Assembly: GCA_025455005.1 (NCBI GenBank)
Contig: JALONH010000006.1
Span: forward strand, 1 to 64,000
From: Cytophagaceae bacterium
GTDB lineage: Bacteria; Bacteroidota; Bacteroidia; Cytophagales; Cytophagaceae
DNA length: 64,000 nucleotides
Direction of reading: 5' to 3'
In this document: positions 37,086-47,817 of the stretch, in pieces
Numbering within the stretch: position 1 is the first letter of the stretch
Layout of the letters: each line of letters starts with the position of its first letter
Position numbers and translations under genes: made by a program
Notes under the pieces: model-generated
Databases searched by the model: none
Seen by the model: the letters and a program-made list of their open reading frames with translations, nothing else
Told to the model about the DNA's origin: nothing

Positions 37086-39355
37086 AAATTAATTTTTTCT
37101 TCTTGAGCTTGAGCATCAACGACAGCTATAGCAACCATATTGACTATTTCTCTTACAGAAGACCCCAATTGTAAAATATGAACCGGTTTGCCCATGCCCA
37201 TTAACAAAGGACCAATGGCTTCTGCACCTCCGATTTCTTGAAGCAGTTTATAGGCAATATTACCCGAAGCAAGTCCTGGAAAAATAAACGTATTGGCGCC
37301 ACTCTCCGCTAAAGCAGAAAAGGGATACATTTCTTTTTGTAAACTTGTATCTACCGCAACGTTAGCTTGTATATCTCCTTCTATAATCAATTCAGGGAAT
37401 TTTGCTTTAGCTAATTTAGTTGCCTGTGCCATCTTTGCCGGGATATCCCCTTCCGCTGAATTAAAATTAGAATACGATAACATTGCAATGCGAGGTTCCA
37501 TATCGAAAAATCGAACGGCACGAGCCGTTAAATCTACTATGTCTACTAATTCTTCTGCGGTTGGATTAAGATTGACCGTTGCATCTGCAAAAAAGAACAC
37601 CCCTTTGGTCGTAATGATGATGTACATCCCCGCTACCCTTGAAATACCTTTTTCTACTCCTATCACTTGAAGGGCAGGACGAATAGTATCGGCATATTCT
37701 TGCGTTAATCCGGATATAAAAGCATCCGCTTCGCCTTTTTCTACTAGCATTGCTCCAAAGTAGTTTCGATCGCGCATCAACTTTCGACCTTTTTCTTCAG
37801 TAATACCTTTACGTTGGCGTTTTAAATGCAATTCATAACCGAATAGTTTTCTTTTATCTTTTTCTTCAAATGGATCAATAATGGTACAGCCATCTATCAT
37901 CAAATTATGTTCTTGTATCATTTGATGAATTTTTGCTTTATTACCCAATAAAATAGGATAAGCAATTCCTTCTCGAGAAATAATTTCAGCTGCTTTCAGA
38001 ATTTTAAATTGATCGGCTTCCGCAAAGACAACCCTTTTCGGTTGTTGTTTAGCACGATTAATCATGCGGGTCATCAGACGATCATCTTGTCCAATTCGTT
38101 GTAATAATTCCGATTTATATTGTTCCCAATTATCTCTAGGGAACTTAGCCACTCCACTTTCCATAGCCGCTTTCGCTACTGCCGGAGATATTGTCGTGAT
38201 TAACCTAGGGTCTAGGGGTTTTGGAATTAAATAATTTCTACCAAATATAATTTTGTCGTCTGCATACGATTTATTGACACTTTCCGGTACCGGTTCTTTT
38301 GCCAAAGCAGCAATAGCATATACCGCAGCCAGTTTCATAGCTTCATTGATTTCAGTAGCGCGCACATCCATGGCACCTCTAAAAATGTAGGGGAAACCTA
38401 ATACATTGTTTACTTGATTTGGGAAATCAGAGCGCCCGGTAGCCATTATGATATCCGGTCGAGCCGCTTTCGCGACGTGATAATCAATTTCGGGTACCGG
38501 ATTTGCTAATGCAAAAACTATAGGATCTGCTGCCATTTGCTGCAACATTTCCGGAGTTAACACATTTCCGGCAGACAATCCTAAAAACATATCGGCTCCT
38601 TGTAATGCATCAAATAAATTATGTACTTCTCGATTCGTAGCAAACTCCATTTGAATGGGAGCTAAATCAGTACGTCCCTTATGCAATACACCATTTATGT
38701 CGAATACTACGACATTTTCCGGACGAACTCCTATATCTCGATACAGGCGCAAACAAGAGATAGCCGCTGCTCCGGCTCCACTTACAACTAACTTTAATTC
38801 TTCAATTTTTTTACCAACAATCGAAAGAGCGTTTAACAACGCTGCTCCTGATATAATAGCCGTCCCATGTTGATCATCGTGCATGACCGGAATATTCATC
38901 CGACTCCTTAATGCTTGTTCTATTTGAAAACACTCCGGTGCTTTAATATCTTCTAGATTTACCCCTCCGAAAGTAGGTTCTAAAGAAGCAACGATATCAA
39001 TAAAACGTTCAGGATCTAAACAATCAATTTCAATATCAAATACATCTATACCGGCAAATTTTTTGAACAAGACACCTTTCCCTTCCATTACCGGCTTAGA
39101 GGCTTCCGGTCCTATGTTACCAAGACCTAATACGGCTGTACCATTTGTAATAACGGCCACTAAATTACCTTTTGCCGTATATTTGTAGACCTCTTCTTTA
39201 GACGCATGGATTTCTTTGCAGGGCTCTGCCACCCCGGGGGAATAGGCTAATGCCAAATCCAATTGGGAGGACAACATCTTAGTAGGTACTACTTCTATCT
39301 TACCCGGTTTACCGGAAGAATGGTAGTTCAGTGCATCTTCTTTTTTGATTGACAT
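37082..39355 (-). CDS. maeB: NADP-dependent malic enzyme with phosphotransacetylase-like domain
   Basis: A 757-aa MaeB-type enzyme (malate + NADP+ to pyruvate + CO2 + NADPH). The N-terminal malic domain has [12 protein letters not shown] and [16 protein letters not shown]. The NAD-binding domain has [16 protein letters not shown]. From about residue 430 a phosphate acetyltransferase-like domain follows, ending in [10 protein letters not shown], which in this family is regulatory rather than catalytic. Length matches the hybrid family. It lies 30 nt after the transglycosylase gene and overlaps ruvA by 4 nt. Confidence 0.95.
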   Translation of the reverse strand: MSIKKEDALNYHSSGKPGKIEVVPTKMLSSQLDLALAYSPGVAEPCKEIHASKEEVYKYTAKGNLVAVITNGTAVLGLGNIGPEASKPVMEGKGVLFKKFAGIDVFDIEIDCLDPERFIDIVASLEPTFGGVNLEDIKAPECFQIEQALRSRMNIPVMHDDQHGTAIISGAALLNALSIVGKKIEELKLVVSGAGAAAISCLRLYRDIGVRPENVVVFDINGVLHKGRTDLAPIQMEFATNREVHNLFDALQGADMFLGLSAGNVLTPEMLQQMAADPIVFALANPVPEIDYHVAKAARPDIIMATGRSDFPNQVNNVLGFPYIFRGAMDVRATEINEAMKLAAVYAIAALAKEPVPESVNKSYADDKIIFGRNYLIPKPLDPRLITTISPAVAKAAMESGVAKFPRDNWEQYKSELLQRIGQDDRLMTRMINRAKQQPKRVVFAEADQFKILKAAEIISREGIAYPILLGNKAKIHQMIQEHNLMIDGCTIIDPFEEKDKRKLFGYELHLKRQRKGITEEKGRKLMRDRNYFGAMLVEKGEADAFISGLTQEYADTIRPALQVIGVEKGISRVAGMYIIITTKGVFFFADATVNLNPTAEELVDIVDLTARAVRFFDMEPRIAMLSYSNFNSAEGDIPAKMAQATKLAKAKFPELIIEGDIQANVAVDTSLQKEMYPFSALAESGANTFIFPGLASGNIAYKLLQEIGGAEAIGPLLMGMGKPVHILQLGSSVREIVNMVAIAVVDAQAQEEKINL

Positions 39356-39385
39356 AGTACATTGATCTAAAATAGTGAGGGTGAC

Positions 39386-40846
39386 TTATTTCAACTTTAA
39401 TTTCTGACCCGGACGAATAGACCCGGACGTAAGTCCATTTAATTTTTTTAATTTTTCTACCGACACACCCGTTTTCTGGCTTATCGTCCAAAGTGAGTCG
39501 CCGCTTTTAACAGTATAGTAAGTAGGAGAGGTAGTAGTCGTAGTTCGAGAGACCGTTCCGGTAGTGGTTCCTGAGGCTATCCCTTTTTTATAAATTACCA
39601 ATCGTTGACCTATCCGTATGGTTGAAGAACTTAACGAATTCCACCGTTTAATATCTGTTACCGTTACTCCATAACGTGCCGCTATAGTACCTAATGCGTC
39701 GCCACTCTTAACCGTATAATATATTTTAGTAGTTGTTGTAGAGGTCCCGCTCGAAGAAGGAGTAGTTCGTATAGGTGGAGGAGTATTGACTCGAGTTTCA
39801 TCTCGTTGAATCGGCTTTGCACATGCATCTAATAAATAGGTTTTATTCAAATAAAATTCTGCCATTTTTTGAATAGGTAATTTAATTTGATACGGATACG
39901 TACCGGACAACACCCCTTTTTTTATCGATGGATTTAATTTTCTTAAGTCTTCGCTACACAAATTAAGGGATTCCGACAAACTGGTTAAATCAAGGTATTG
40001 ATGCACCGTGACGGTATCTGTTGCCACAGCATATTCTAACGAATCCACCATAATATTATGGTCCTTCAAATGATTCATAACGTAAGTGAGGGCGACAAAT
40101 TGGGGAACATAACTTCTGGTTTCTTGCGGAAGGAAATTATAAATTTCCCAAAAAGAGTCCTTGTATCCGGATTTTCGGATGGCACGGCGAACATTCCCGG
40201 GGCCGCAATTATAAGACGCTAAGGCTAACTCCCAATCGTGAAAAGTGTTATATAATTCTCTTAAATATTTACATGCTGCTACGGTTGATTTTCTTGGATC
40301 TAACCGTTCGTCTATATATTCATCTTGGTACAAACCAAATTGTTTACCTGTAAAGGTCATGAATTGCCAGAGACCTGCAGCGCCAACCGGAGAAACGGCT
40401 TTGGGATTGAGTCCGGATTCTACGATTGCCAAATACTTAATTTCTTGTGGCATTTTTTGCTGTTGAAGTATTTCATCAAACAATGGAAAGTAGACAGCTC
40501 TTCTGCGTTCCACCATCACGGTATACCTTTGATTTCGTACTAAAAAATAATCTATAAAGCCTTTTATTTTTTTATTGTACGTGAGTTTAACTTCGTTTTG
40601 CAACACTTTTAAACGTGCTGCAATAATTTTTTCTTGTTCCGTTAATTCTTCCGTAGAAGCTGCAGTGGGCTTTGGTGCTGCAACAGCCGGAATAGAATCA
40701 AGAACTTCTGCTTGAACGATTGTACTATCGGCCGACTCATGAACAGTCGAAGAGTCCGTTTGTGCATTAGAAAACAAGACGCCACCTAAAAAGATGGCGC
40801 AAGTAAAGATTAAGGAACGTTTCGTTATATATTTATTTTTAATCAT
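39386..40846 (-). CDS. Lytic murein transglycosylase with two LysM domains (MltD-like)
   Basis: A 486-aa periplasmic or lipid-proximal enzyme. It has a signal peptide (about 8-28), a charged linker, then an SLT domain with catalytic E143 in AIVESGLNPKAVSPVGAAGL followed by WQFM and the ASYNCGPGNVRRAI motif. Two C-terminal LysM repeats (YYTVKSGDALGTIAARYGVT and YYTVKSGDSLWTISQKTGVS) bind peptidoglycan, separated by Thr/Ser linkers. It cleaves glycan strands between MurNAc and GlcNAc to form anhydro ends. It overlaps gatA by 8 nt. Confidence 0.93.
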   Translation of the reverse strand: MIKNKYITKRSLIFTCAIFLGGVLFSNAQTDSSTVHESADSTIVQAEVLDSIPAVAAPKPTAASTEELTEQEKIIAARLKVLQNEVKLTYNKKIKGFIDYFLVRNQRYTVMVERRRAVYFPLFDEILQQQKMPQEIKYLAIVESGLNPKAVSPVGAAGLWQFMTFTGKQFGLYQDEYIDERLDPRKSTVAACKYLRELYNTFHDWELALASYNCGPGNVRRAIRKSGYKDSFWEIYNFLPQETRSYVPQFVALTYVMNHLKDHNIMVDSLEYAVATDTVTVHQYLDLTSLSESLNLCSEDLRKLNPSIKKGVLSGTYPYQIKLPIQKMAEFYLNKTYLLDACAKPIQRDETRVNTPPPIRTTPSSSGTSTTTTKIYYTVKSGDALGTIAARYGVTVTDIKRWNSLSSSTIRIGQRLVIYKKGIASGTTTGTVSRTTTTTSPTYYTVKSGDSLWTISQKTGVSVEKLKKLNGLTSGSIRPGQKLKLK

Positions 40847-42260
40847 CCAGCAAGGATTGTGTAAAGGTCAATAAAGACTCCTCTTCAAACGCACGTGTCA
40901 TCAATTGTAAGCCTATAGGCAAACCGTTGGCATCTGTACCTTTAGGAAAGGAGATAGCAGGTATTCCGCATATATTCGCTTGTACGGTAAATATATCCGC
41001 TAAATACATCGATATTGGATCACCACTGTGATCACCTATTTTAAAGGCGGTGGTGGTAGTAGTGGGAGTTAATACAAAATCATATTGTTGTAATAATCCC
41101 TCTGTTGTTTCTTTTATTAAACGACGAATCTTCTGTGCTTTAGTATAATAAGCATCATAAAAACCTGCACTCAGCACAAAGGTGCCTAACATGATTCGCT
41201 TTTTAACTTCTTTTCCAAATCCCTCCGAACGGGTTTTGGTATATAAGCTTAATAAATCGGTTGCATTTGAACTACGATATCCATATTTAACGCCATCGTA
41301 TCGGGATAGATTCGAGCTGGCTTCAGCAGTAGTCAGGATATAATACGTAGGAAGGATATAATCTAATAATGGGAAGGCAACAGGTTCAACGGTATGACCT
41401 TTTGCTTGTAAAGATGCAATTTGTTTCCGCATGACTTCTTTAATATCGTCTGCTACTCCCGGAGATTCCAATGCCTCTTTTAAATAACAAACAGACGCTT
41501 TCTTGGTATAAGGAGTAGATTTGGAGTATTCCGGAACAACTGTTGTCGATACCGTACTGTCATTATCGTCTGAACCAGCAATAACTTCTAATACTAAGGC
41601 AGTATCTTCAATACTCCGAGCAATAATACCTATAGAATCGAATGAAGAGGCATAGGCCAATAACCCATAACGAGAGATTCTAGAATACGTAGGTTTAAAT
41701 CCTACAATTCCACAAAAAGCAGCCGGTTGACGGACAGACCCACCCGTATCCGAACCCAGAGATACTAAACAAGTATCGGCTTGAACAGCTACAGCTGTAC
41801 CTCCGGAAGACCCTCCCGGTACTCGCGTAGGGTCTATTTCATTTAATACCGGTCCAAAAGCCGAATTTTCGTTGGATGAACCCATTGCAAATTCATCACA
41901 ATTTTGACGACCGATGATAATGGCGTCTTCGTCAATCAAACGTTGAACAGCAGTGCCGTTGAATTGAGAAATAAATCCGCTAAGTATTTTACTGGATGCT
42001 TGAACACCATGCCCTTTATGGCATAACACATCCTTAAGACCTACAACCATGCCGGCTAATTTACCGGCAGTGCCTGCTTTTATTTTTTCATCAACAATTG
42101 CTGCTTGAGCTAACGCTTCATTTGCATATACTTCAACATATGCATTTAAATGTTTTTTTCGTTCAATATTGTCTAAGTAATATTGAGTGAGGGTAACACA
42201 AGAAATCGCGCCACTCGCGATATCGGATCGTACCTCACGTAGGGTATTGTATCGTTTCAA
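40839..42260 (-). CDS. gatA: Asp-tRNA(Asn)/Glu-tRNA(Gln) amidotransferase subunit A
   Basis: A 473-aa GatA, the amidase subunit that releases ammonia from glutamine for GatB to amidate mischarged tRNA. The Ser-cisSer-Lys triad fits family spacing: K76 (VGLKDVL), S151 (PGGSSGGTAVA) and S175 (SDTGGSVRQPA). gatB and gatC are not in the window. It follows tatA by 5 nt and overlaps the transglycosylase by 8 nt. GatA rather than another amidase is supported by PFAFCG-type AAFCGIVGFKPTYSRISRYG spacing and normal length. Confidence 0.94.
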   Translation of the reverse strand: MKRYNTLREVRSDIASGAISCVTLTQYYLDNIERKKHLNAYVEVYANEALAQAAIVDEKIKAGTAGKLAGMVVGLKDVLCHKGHGVQASSKILSGFISQFNGTAVQRLIDEDAIIIGRQNCDEFAMGSSNENSAFGPVLNEIDPTRVPGGSSGGTAVAVQADTCLVSLGSDTGGSVRQPAAFCGIVGFKPTYSRISRYGLLAYASSFDSIGIIARSIEDTALVLEVIAGSDDNDSTVSTTVVPEYSKSTPYTKKASVCYLKEALESPGVADDIKEVMRKQIASLQAKGHTVEPVAFPLLDYILPTYYILTTAEASSNLSRYDGVKYGYRSSNATDLLSLYTKTRSEGFGKEVKKRIMLGTFVLSAGFYDAYYTKAQKIRRLIKETTEGLLQQYDFVLTPTTTTTAFKIGDHSGDPISMYLADIFTVQANICGIPAISFPKGTDANGLPIGLQLMTRAFEEESLLTFTQSLLDD

Positions 42261-42265
42261 ACCGG

Positions 42266-42475
42266 TTACGCTTTTTTATCTTCCTCTAAACTGTCATTAA
42301 TTTCTTTTTTCACTTCTTTAGAAGCGTCTTTGAATTCGCGGATACCACGCCCAAGACCTCGAGCTAATTCCGGTATCTTTTTACCCCCGAATAAAAAAAC
42401 GACCAATAGAACGATCAGTAATATTTCGGTGAATCCTAAAGATTGTAGAAACAATAACGTGCCGATAGTTAACAT
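42266..42475 (-). CDS. tatA: Twin-arginine translocase subunit TatA/E
   Basis: A 69-aa TatA. A short N-terminal hydrophobic helix (about 5-26) is followed by [20 protein letters not shown], the amphipathic helix diagnostic of the family, and an acidic/basic tail ending EEDKKA. It oligomerises to allow folded proteins across the inner membrane. TatC is not in the window. It starts 85 nt after the EnvC-like gene and leads gatA by 5 nt. Confidence 0.94.
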   Translation of the reverse strand: MLTIGTLLFLQSLGFTEILLIVLLVVFLFGGKKIPELARGLGRGIREFKDASKEVKKEINDSLEEDKKA

Positions 42476-42560
42476 AATGATTGTCAGTTAAGAATTTTAT
42501 CTCGTAAAGATAGCCAATTATAGGCAAAGAATAAATTAAAAAAGGCTTTAATAGCTCGTG

Positions 42561-43808
42561 TTACTTGCTTCTAAGCCAAACCTCCGGGTTCAACTTATTC
42601 TCATTATTCCAAATTTGAAATTGAACTTCGGTTTCGCCGTTTAAATCGGTATACGCTGTCCCAATCACCTGTTTGGCAAGTACTTGCTGTCCAATTTGTA
42701 CACTAGCCGTTTTTAACTTAGCATACACTGTAAAAAATTGCCCATGTTGAATCATAACGATAGTATGCATACCCGGAACTTCTGTCACGGTGACTACTTT
42801 ACCGGCAAAAACGGCTTTTACTTGTTCATTTGCGGCTGTCAATATATCAATACCTAAATTATCTACATATACTCCCTTTAGGACCGGATGGGCTTGTCTA
42901 CCAAAATGCTGAGACACTCTACCGGTAGCTACCGGCCAAGGCAGTTTACCCATGTTAGATTCAAAGGAACCGGAAAGCTTTGTTTGATCTTCTGTGGATA
43001 GTGGCACTGACTTATTTGTACTATTGGGGGTTTTGGTCGTGGTAGATGATTTCTTAGCTTCTTCTATTGCTTTCTTTCGTTCTTGGGCTATTAAATCTTT
43101 AATGGTTTTTTCCAGTTGTTTTATAGCTTGTTTGTTTTGTTCCAAGTCATTTTGTAATTGAACTTCTTTTGAATTTAATTTTTTCAATACAACTTGTTGG
43201 TGGTTTTTAATAGATGTTAAGTTTTCTGTTTCAATCGTTTTTACTTGAATTAATTGTTGTTTTAAATACCGATTAGAATCTAGATAGGCTCGATAGGTTT
43301 TTGCCTCTTCTGCTACAGAAGTAATCTCTTTCATTTGGGCTACTCGAGCTATTTCATAATGTTTAAAATACGACTGTCGTCGAATTAATTGAGAAAAATT
43401 ATCCGATGACAGTAGGTACAACAACTTATCAAACCCATCTCTAAATTTCCAATCTTGGTATACCAACTGAGCATATTCTGATTTCAATAAAACCAAATCT
43501 GTTTCTAGTCTATTTATAAGACGAGATTGTTCCTCTATATCTTGCTCTAAAAGTTCTACTTCTGTAAAAATGGTTTGTAAAACCGTTTCTTGTTCTTTTA
43601 TGGTTTGATTCAACACATTGAGTTGACTCAAGGTTGCATTCTTTTTTTCTTTTGTTTCTTCGAGAACTTTATTTGTTTCTTTTATTTTTTGAATCTTTTG
43701 GGCTCTCTCCTTTTCAAGGTCTGTGCGTTTCTTTTTAGGTTGTGCAGCCATAAACAGCAAACACAAACACACTCCGGAGAGAAATATATATAGGCTACTT
43801 TTCTTCAT
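42561..43808 (-). CDS. EnvC-like murein hydrolase activator (degenerate M23)
   Basis: A 415-aa protein: signal peptide (about 1-21), a long coiled coil (about 30-245), a linker of about 50 residues rich in Thr/Ser/Lys, and a C-terminal LytM/M23 domain. The zinc ligands are not intact. The canonical HxGxDI is NLGIDI here, and the final YxHL is YAKL. This points to a non-catalytic amidase activator of the EnvC/NlpD type acting at division sites. The frame extends 5 codons further (43823), but I chose MKKSSLYIF at 43808. It overlaps the DUF4292 gene by 14 nt. Confidence 0.85.
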   Translation of the reverse strand: MKKSSLYIFLSGVCLCLLFMAAQPKKKRTDLEKERAQKIQKIKETNKVLEETKEKKNATLSQLNVLNQTIKEQETVLQTIFTEVELLEQDIEEQSRLINRLETDLVLLKSEYAQLVYQDWKFRDGFDKLLYLLSSDNFSQLIRRQSYFKHYEIARVAQMKEITSVAEEAKTYRAYLDSNRYLKQQLIQVKTIETENLTSIKNHQQVVLKKLNSKEVQLQNDLEQNKQAIKQLEKTIKDLIAQERKKAIEEAKKSSTTTKTPNSTNKSVPLSTEDQTKLSGSFESNMGKLPWPVATGRVSQHFGRQAHPVLKGVYVDNLGIDILTAANEQVKAVFAGKVVTVTEVPGMHTIVMIQHGQFFTVYAKLKTASVQIGQQVLAKQVIGTAYTDLNGETEVQFQIWNNENKLNPEVWLRSK

Positions 43809-44556
43809 GTTTTTTCGGAACATTGAAAGGGAAGTTCAACCCTTTTTTCGGAAATTCAATCTTTTGGTGCGACAGGACAACTGAACGTTTTTTTAGTTGT
43901 GCATCAGTTAAGTCAATTATAATTTCTTGTGCCACTAATACGGAATCCGAGTATTGGAAATTTTTATAAGTGACTTCCATTTTATTTTGCGAAATACTAT
44001 CCATAAGCACCACTTGGTCTACCTTTTTATTGTCAACTCGGACATACGTAAGCGCGTGAACATTTTTTTTATGTTGTGAAAGTATATAATGGGTTGTATC
44101 GTTGCTCATAGACCATTCATCGATACTGTCTTTTGTAAAAAACAAGTTACCCAACATCAATGCTTGTACTTGTTGGTATCCCATAGATGTTCCTGCCATT
44201 GATTGCAAGTGACCGATGTTATACACGGATAAGATATTTTTTAATTTATCAATAACAAAAACGGAATCCGGACGAACTAAAACCCTTAACCCTTCTACCC
44301 CTACTTTATTAATAGATGCCCATACTACACTATCCTGTCTACACCGTGTATTTAAATTAAATTGAATTAGTCCGTTCTCGTCCGTAAAGTCTACTTTGCT
44401 TCGCATATTAAAATAGACAAAATCGATTTGCAGTACTGCAGGATTAAGTTTAATTTTAACAGGAGTAGGAAATGACCGTGTCGTTGTTTTTTTTGAACAG
44501 GATCCAACCCAAAAGCTTAATAAAAGGAATAGAAAAACGGATACTTTTTTATTCAT
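43795..44556 (-). CDS. DUF4292 family lipoprotein
   Basis: A 253-aa protein that I recognise as a Bacteroidota DUF4292 member. The signal peptide ends in FWVGSC, a lipobox-like site, so it is probably lipid-anchored. The rest is beta-rich and resembles LolA/LolB-like lipoprotein carriers in outline (DSVWASINKVGVEGLRVL, DSVFVIDKLKNILSVYN). A lipoprotein or lipid carrier role is inference. I start it at MNKKVSVFLF, not 10 codons upstream. It overlaps the TPR gene by 8 nt and the EnvC-like gene by 14 nt. Confidence 0.78.
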   Translation of the reverse strand: MNKKVSVFLFLLLSFWVGSCSKKTTTRSFPTPVKIKLNPAVLQIDFVYFNMRSKVDFTDENGLIQFNLNTRCRQDSVVWASINKVGVEGLRVLVRPDSVFVIDKLKNILSVYNIGHLQSMAGTSMGYQQVQALMLGNLFFTKDSIDEWSMSNDTTHYILSQHKKNVHALTYVRVDNKKVDQVVLMDSISQNKMEVTYKNFQYSDSVLVAQEIIIDLTDAQLKKRSVVLSHQKIEFPKKGLNFPFNVPKKHEEK

Positions 44557-46300
44557 ATAATTTTTGATCCGCAATTTTTTTATCAATAAACTCCGAAGTA
44601 TCGGATCCTTTGGCTTTTGCTTTCTTCCAATATTCTACCGCACCTTTTACATCCCCTAATTGGAATAAGATATCACCATAGTGCTCCAATATCGTAGCAC
44701 TTTCTGTCGTAGTCATGAATTTTTCTAACTGAGCTTTAGCCCCTTTATAATCCTTCATTTGATATAACACCCATGCATAGGTATCCACATACGTGACCTC
44801 GTTTGGATTTCGATTGACTACTCGTTCAGACATTTCTTTTGCCAAATCTAATTTTTCTTTCCGTAATGAAAGGTAATAACTATAATTGTTTAAGGCTTGA
44901 ATATTGTAACGATCCATTTTTAGAACTTCTTCAAATGCTGCATCTGATTCCGTATATTTTTTCAATTCATTATACGTATCCCCTAACATTAGTAAAGCAT
45001 TTGTTTTTACTTCATTATTGCTTGCTGCTAAATTTTTTGTTTCTAATAAAGCTTCTGCTGCCTTGGTGTAATTTTTTGAAAAATAATGACCTATTCCAGT
45101 GAAATACCATACAGCCGCTTGATTAGGGAAATACTCAATCGCACGTGTGCCGTGAATGGTTAAACTATCATATTTTTGAAATTCATAATCTAAAGACATC
45201 ACTTGTATCCACACATTGAAATTCTCCGGAAAATAGTGTGTAGCTTTACCGTAATAAATCCAGGCCTTCTCTTTTTGATTATTTACGAATAAAGCATCTC
45301 CGTATATTAATATAGCTGTTCCATCAGTAGGGTATTGCTCATAAAATCGTTCTGCCAGTTGCAAGGCTGATTTTTTATCAGAGTCGGATTTTGCATTCAC
45401 TAAAATATCTTTCATCACTTCCTGCTTTATCGACCTGTCGGTATCGGGAGATCGAATAATCCACTCAACTGATTTTAATGCATTTTCCAAATCATTATCA
45501 TAGCGATACAATTGATATAGCATCACGTGCGCCTGTACATTATTCGGATCTTTTTTAAGTATATTTTGTAATAAGTCGAACGCCTCCGTTTTACGTTGAG
45601 CGTAATACAACATTTCGGCTTGCGCGACTTGGTATTCAATAATAGTTGGATATGCTTTTATAAGGGCTTGACCTTCCTTAACGGCTTCATCTGTCTTGCC
45701 GGCCGCTTGCCATATTTTTTGTTTTTGACGTGTTATCTCTAATGATTTACCATAAATTTCTTCTATTTTATTATAGGAACTAATCGCTCCGGGATAATCT
45801 TTACTATCTAATTGTACTTGAGCTAAATCAAAATAAAACTTTTCTCCCCCCTTTGTTTCCGCTATCATCTTTTTATACGTTTTGATAGCTTCAGGATAGT
45901 TTTTTTGAGCCTCTAATATTTTAGCTTGGACCAAGTAATATTCTCGATTCTTTGGATCTGATTTTAACGATTTTTGGATATGAGAAAGTGCTTTGGCATA
46001 GTTTGCATTAAAAAAATAGGTCTTAGCCAGCATATAATTTAATCCATCTGAGTTAGGCTCTAGGGTATAGGCCTTTTCAAAATGCGCTTGAGCGCTTCGA
46101 ATATTATTTAAAGACAAAAATTTCATTCCTTCTACAAAGTAAAATTCAGCCATCACTTTTTGCTGACTGGTAGCAGCGTCTGTGACCGTTGATTTTACAG
46201 CTTTTGTCTTTTTACTCGTTTTGTTTTTTTGGGCAAGTACCGACAGGTTAACTATCGGTACTAAGCACAAAATAAGAAATGCAGTTTTTATTTTTGACAT
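44549..46300 (-). CDS. Secreted tetratricopeptide-repeat protein
   Basis: A 583-aa protein with a signal peptide (about 5-23, ending VLA), then a basic linker and about fourteen TPR units running to the C-terminus. Clear examples are AQAHFEKAYTLEPNSDGLNY, ALSHIQKSLKSDPKNREYYL and YAWVLYQMKDYKGAKAQLEK. It resembles PilF/BamD-type scaffolds only in architecture. It is tightly linked to the DUF4292 lipoprotein (8-nt overlap) and the nucleotidyltransferase (2 nt), so an envelope-assembly role is a reasonable inference. Confidence 0.85.
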   Translation of the reverse strand: MSKIKTAFLILCLVPIVNLSVLAQKNKTSKKTKAVKSTVTDAATSQQKVMAEFYFVEGMKFLSLNNIRSAQAHFEKAYTLEPNSDGLNYMLAKTYFFNANYAKALSHIQKSLKSDPKNREYYLVQAKILEAQKNYPEAIKTYKKMIAETKGGEKFYFDLAQVQLDSKDYPGAISSYNKIEEIYGKSLEITRQKQKIWQAAGKTDEAVKEGQALIKAYPTIIEYQVAQAEMLYYAQRKTEAFDLLQNILKKDPNNVQAHVMLYQLYRYDNDLENALKSVEWIIRSPDTDRSIKQEVMKDILVNAKSDSDKKSALQLAERFYEQYPTDGTAILIYGDALFVNNQKEKAWIYYGKATHYFPENFNVWIQVMSLDYEFQKYDSLTIHGTRAIEYFPNQAAVWYFTGIGHYFSKNYTKAAEALLETKNLAASNNEVKTNALLMLGDTYNELKKYTESDAAFEEVLKMDRYNIQALNNYSYYLSLRKEKLDLAKEMSERVVNRNPNEVTYVDTYAWVLYQMKDYKGAKAQLEKFMTTTESATILEHYGDILFQLGDVKGAVEYWKKAKAKGSDTSEFIDKKIADQKLYE

Positions 46301-46302
46301 GT

Positions 46303-47304
46303 TTATGAAATAACATTGTAATCGCCCACACTTAAATCCGCTGCCTTACCTTTGTATTGAGCAAAATTACCTAGCATGGAATTATGAATATGTGCTGATT
46401 TAATGACAGCATTTTCTTGGATAATCGTACGACTAACGATACTGTCAGAAATTTTAGTAGCATTTCCAATCGATACATGAGGTCCTATAACAGCGTTGGA
46501 TATCTCTACGTTTTCACCTATGTAAACCGGCTCAATGATTACAGTATTCGTTAATTTAGCAGAAGCAGCCACTAGTTTTTGCCCTTTTAAATATTCCAAA
46601 TAGCGCGCATTCGTATCTACGGTAGAGTCTTTATTACCACAATCTAACCATTCGGTCACTTTTCCCGGTATAAACTTCACTCCTTTGTTTTTCATATTTT
46701 CCAAAGCAGAGGTTAGTTGATACTCCCCTTTATCTTTAATATCATTATCCAAGATGTATTGAAGCTCTTGTCTTAAGTTAGCACCGTCTTTAAAATAATA
46801 AATTCCGATAATGGCTAAATCAGATACAAAGTGTTCCGGTTTTTCGACAAAGTCAGTGATTTCGTTTTTATCGTTTAGTTTCACTACACCAAAAGGTTTG
46901 GGATCTTCTACTTTTTGCACCCAAATAATCCCTTCTTTTGAAGTATCTAACGTAAAATCAGCTTTAAAAAGTGTATCGGCAAAGGCTACTACTACATTCC
47001 CACTCAACGATTCTTTTGCACACAAGATTGCATGAGCTGTACCGAGCGCTTCTGTTTGGTAATAAATAGAACCTTTCGCCCCAACGGATGCCGCAACATT
47101 AATTAATTTTTGCTCCACTTCTTTGCCAAAATCCCCAATGATAAAGGCCACTTCTTCTACCTTCTCTCCACAAACTTTTACAATATCTTCCACTAAACGA
47201 TGAACAATAGGCTTTCCTGCGATGGGTACTAAAGGTTTAGGAACAGTCAACGTGTGAGGGCGCATGCGTTTGCCCATACCGGCCATTGGGATAATAATTT
47301 TCAT
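46303..47304 (-). CDS. Sugar-phosphate nucleotidyltransferase
   Basis: A 333-aa NDP-sugar pyrophosphorylase-like protein. The nucleotide-binding signature MAGMGKRMRPHTLTVPKPLV is at the N-terminus, with ALGTAHAILCAKE, FADTLF and VEKPEHF further on. From about residue 245 hexapeptide repeats form a left-handed beta-helix (IEPVYIGENVEISNAVIGPH). The sugar cannot be assigned; glucose-1-phosphate or mannose-1-phosphate type is likely. It is 44 nt after dut and 2 nt before the TPR gene. With gmd-fcl elsewhere it may feed glycan synthesis. Confidence 0.85.
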   Translation of the reverse strand: MKIIIPMAGMGKRMRPHTLTVPKPLVPIAGKPIVHRLVEDIVKVCGEKVEEVAFIIGDFGKEVEQKLINVAASVGAKGSIYYQTEALGTAHAILCAKESLSGNVVVAFADTLFKADFTLDTSKEGIIWVQKVEDPKPFGVVKLNDKNEITDFVEKPEHFVSDLAIIGIYYFKDGANLRQELQYILDNDIKDKGEYQLTSALENMKNKGVKFIPGKVTEWLDCGNKDSTVDTNARYLEYLKGQKLVAASAKLTNTVIIEPVYIGENVEISNAVIGPHVSIGNATKISDSIVSRTIIQENAVIKSAHIHNSMLGNFAQYKGKAADLSVGDYNVIS

Positions 47305-47348
47305 AGGTTAATTGTTATGCTATAAATCGTTGGTTTACTAAATTCAGT

Positions 47349-47786
47349 TTAAACTCCGGTACTTCCGAAGCCGGCTTTTGAGCGCTCTGTTTTAGTTAAT
47401 TCTTTTACTTCTAAAAAATTAACTTGTTCGTATTTTGATATAATCATTTGCGCAATTCGATCACCGGATTCTATTGTAAAGGGATGGTCGGACAAATTGA
47501 TTAATAATACTTTTATTTCTCCTCTATAATCCGGATCGATTGTTCCCGGGCTGTTTAATACCGTAATTCCATTTTTCATGGCCAATCCACTTCTGGGACG
47601 AATTTGTGCTTCAAATCCTACCGGAAGTTCCATATACAACCCGGTAGAAATTAATGTACGCTGCATTGGCTGTAGGGTTATGGGTACTTCTAAAAATGCA
47701 GCGATGTCCATACCTGCAGCCCATGCCGTTTGATATTCAGGTAACGGATTATTGGAAGAATTAACAATTTTAATAGTAACACTCAT
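47349..47786 (-). CDS. dut: Deoxyuridine 5'-triphosphate nucleotidohydrolase
   Basis: A 145-aa trimeric dUTPase that hydrolyses dUTP to dUMP, keeping uracil out of DNA. All five motifs are present: [33 protein letters not shown] and the C-terminal [10 protein letters not shown]. Length is normal. It follows the flippase gene by 48 nt, and a separate promoter may start at 47818-47848. Confidence 0.97.
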   Translation of the reverse strand: MSVTIKIVNSSNNPLPEYQTAWAAGMDIAAFLEVPITLQPMQRTLISTGLYMELPVGFEAQIRPRSGLAMKNGITVLNSPGTIDPDYRGEIKVLLINLSDHPFTIESGDRIAQMIISKYEQVNFLEVKELTKTERSKAGFGSTGV

Positions 47787-47817
47787 ATATCAAACAAGAA
47801 CGATTTTACGCCCTATT

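Noticed and set aside
39309-39491. 60-codon frame spanning the mltD-like/maeB junction
   Set aside because: Alternative-frame shadow across the LysM end and gap, with no family similarity.
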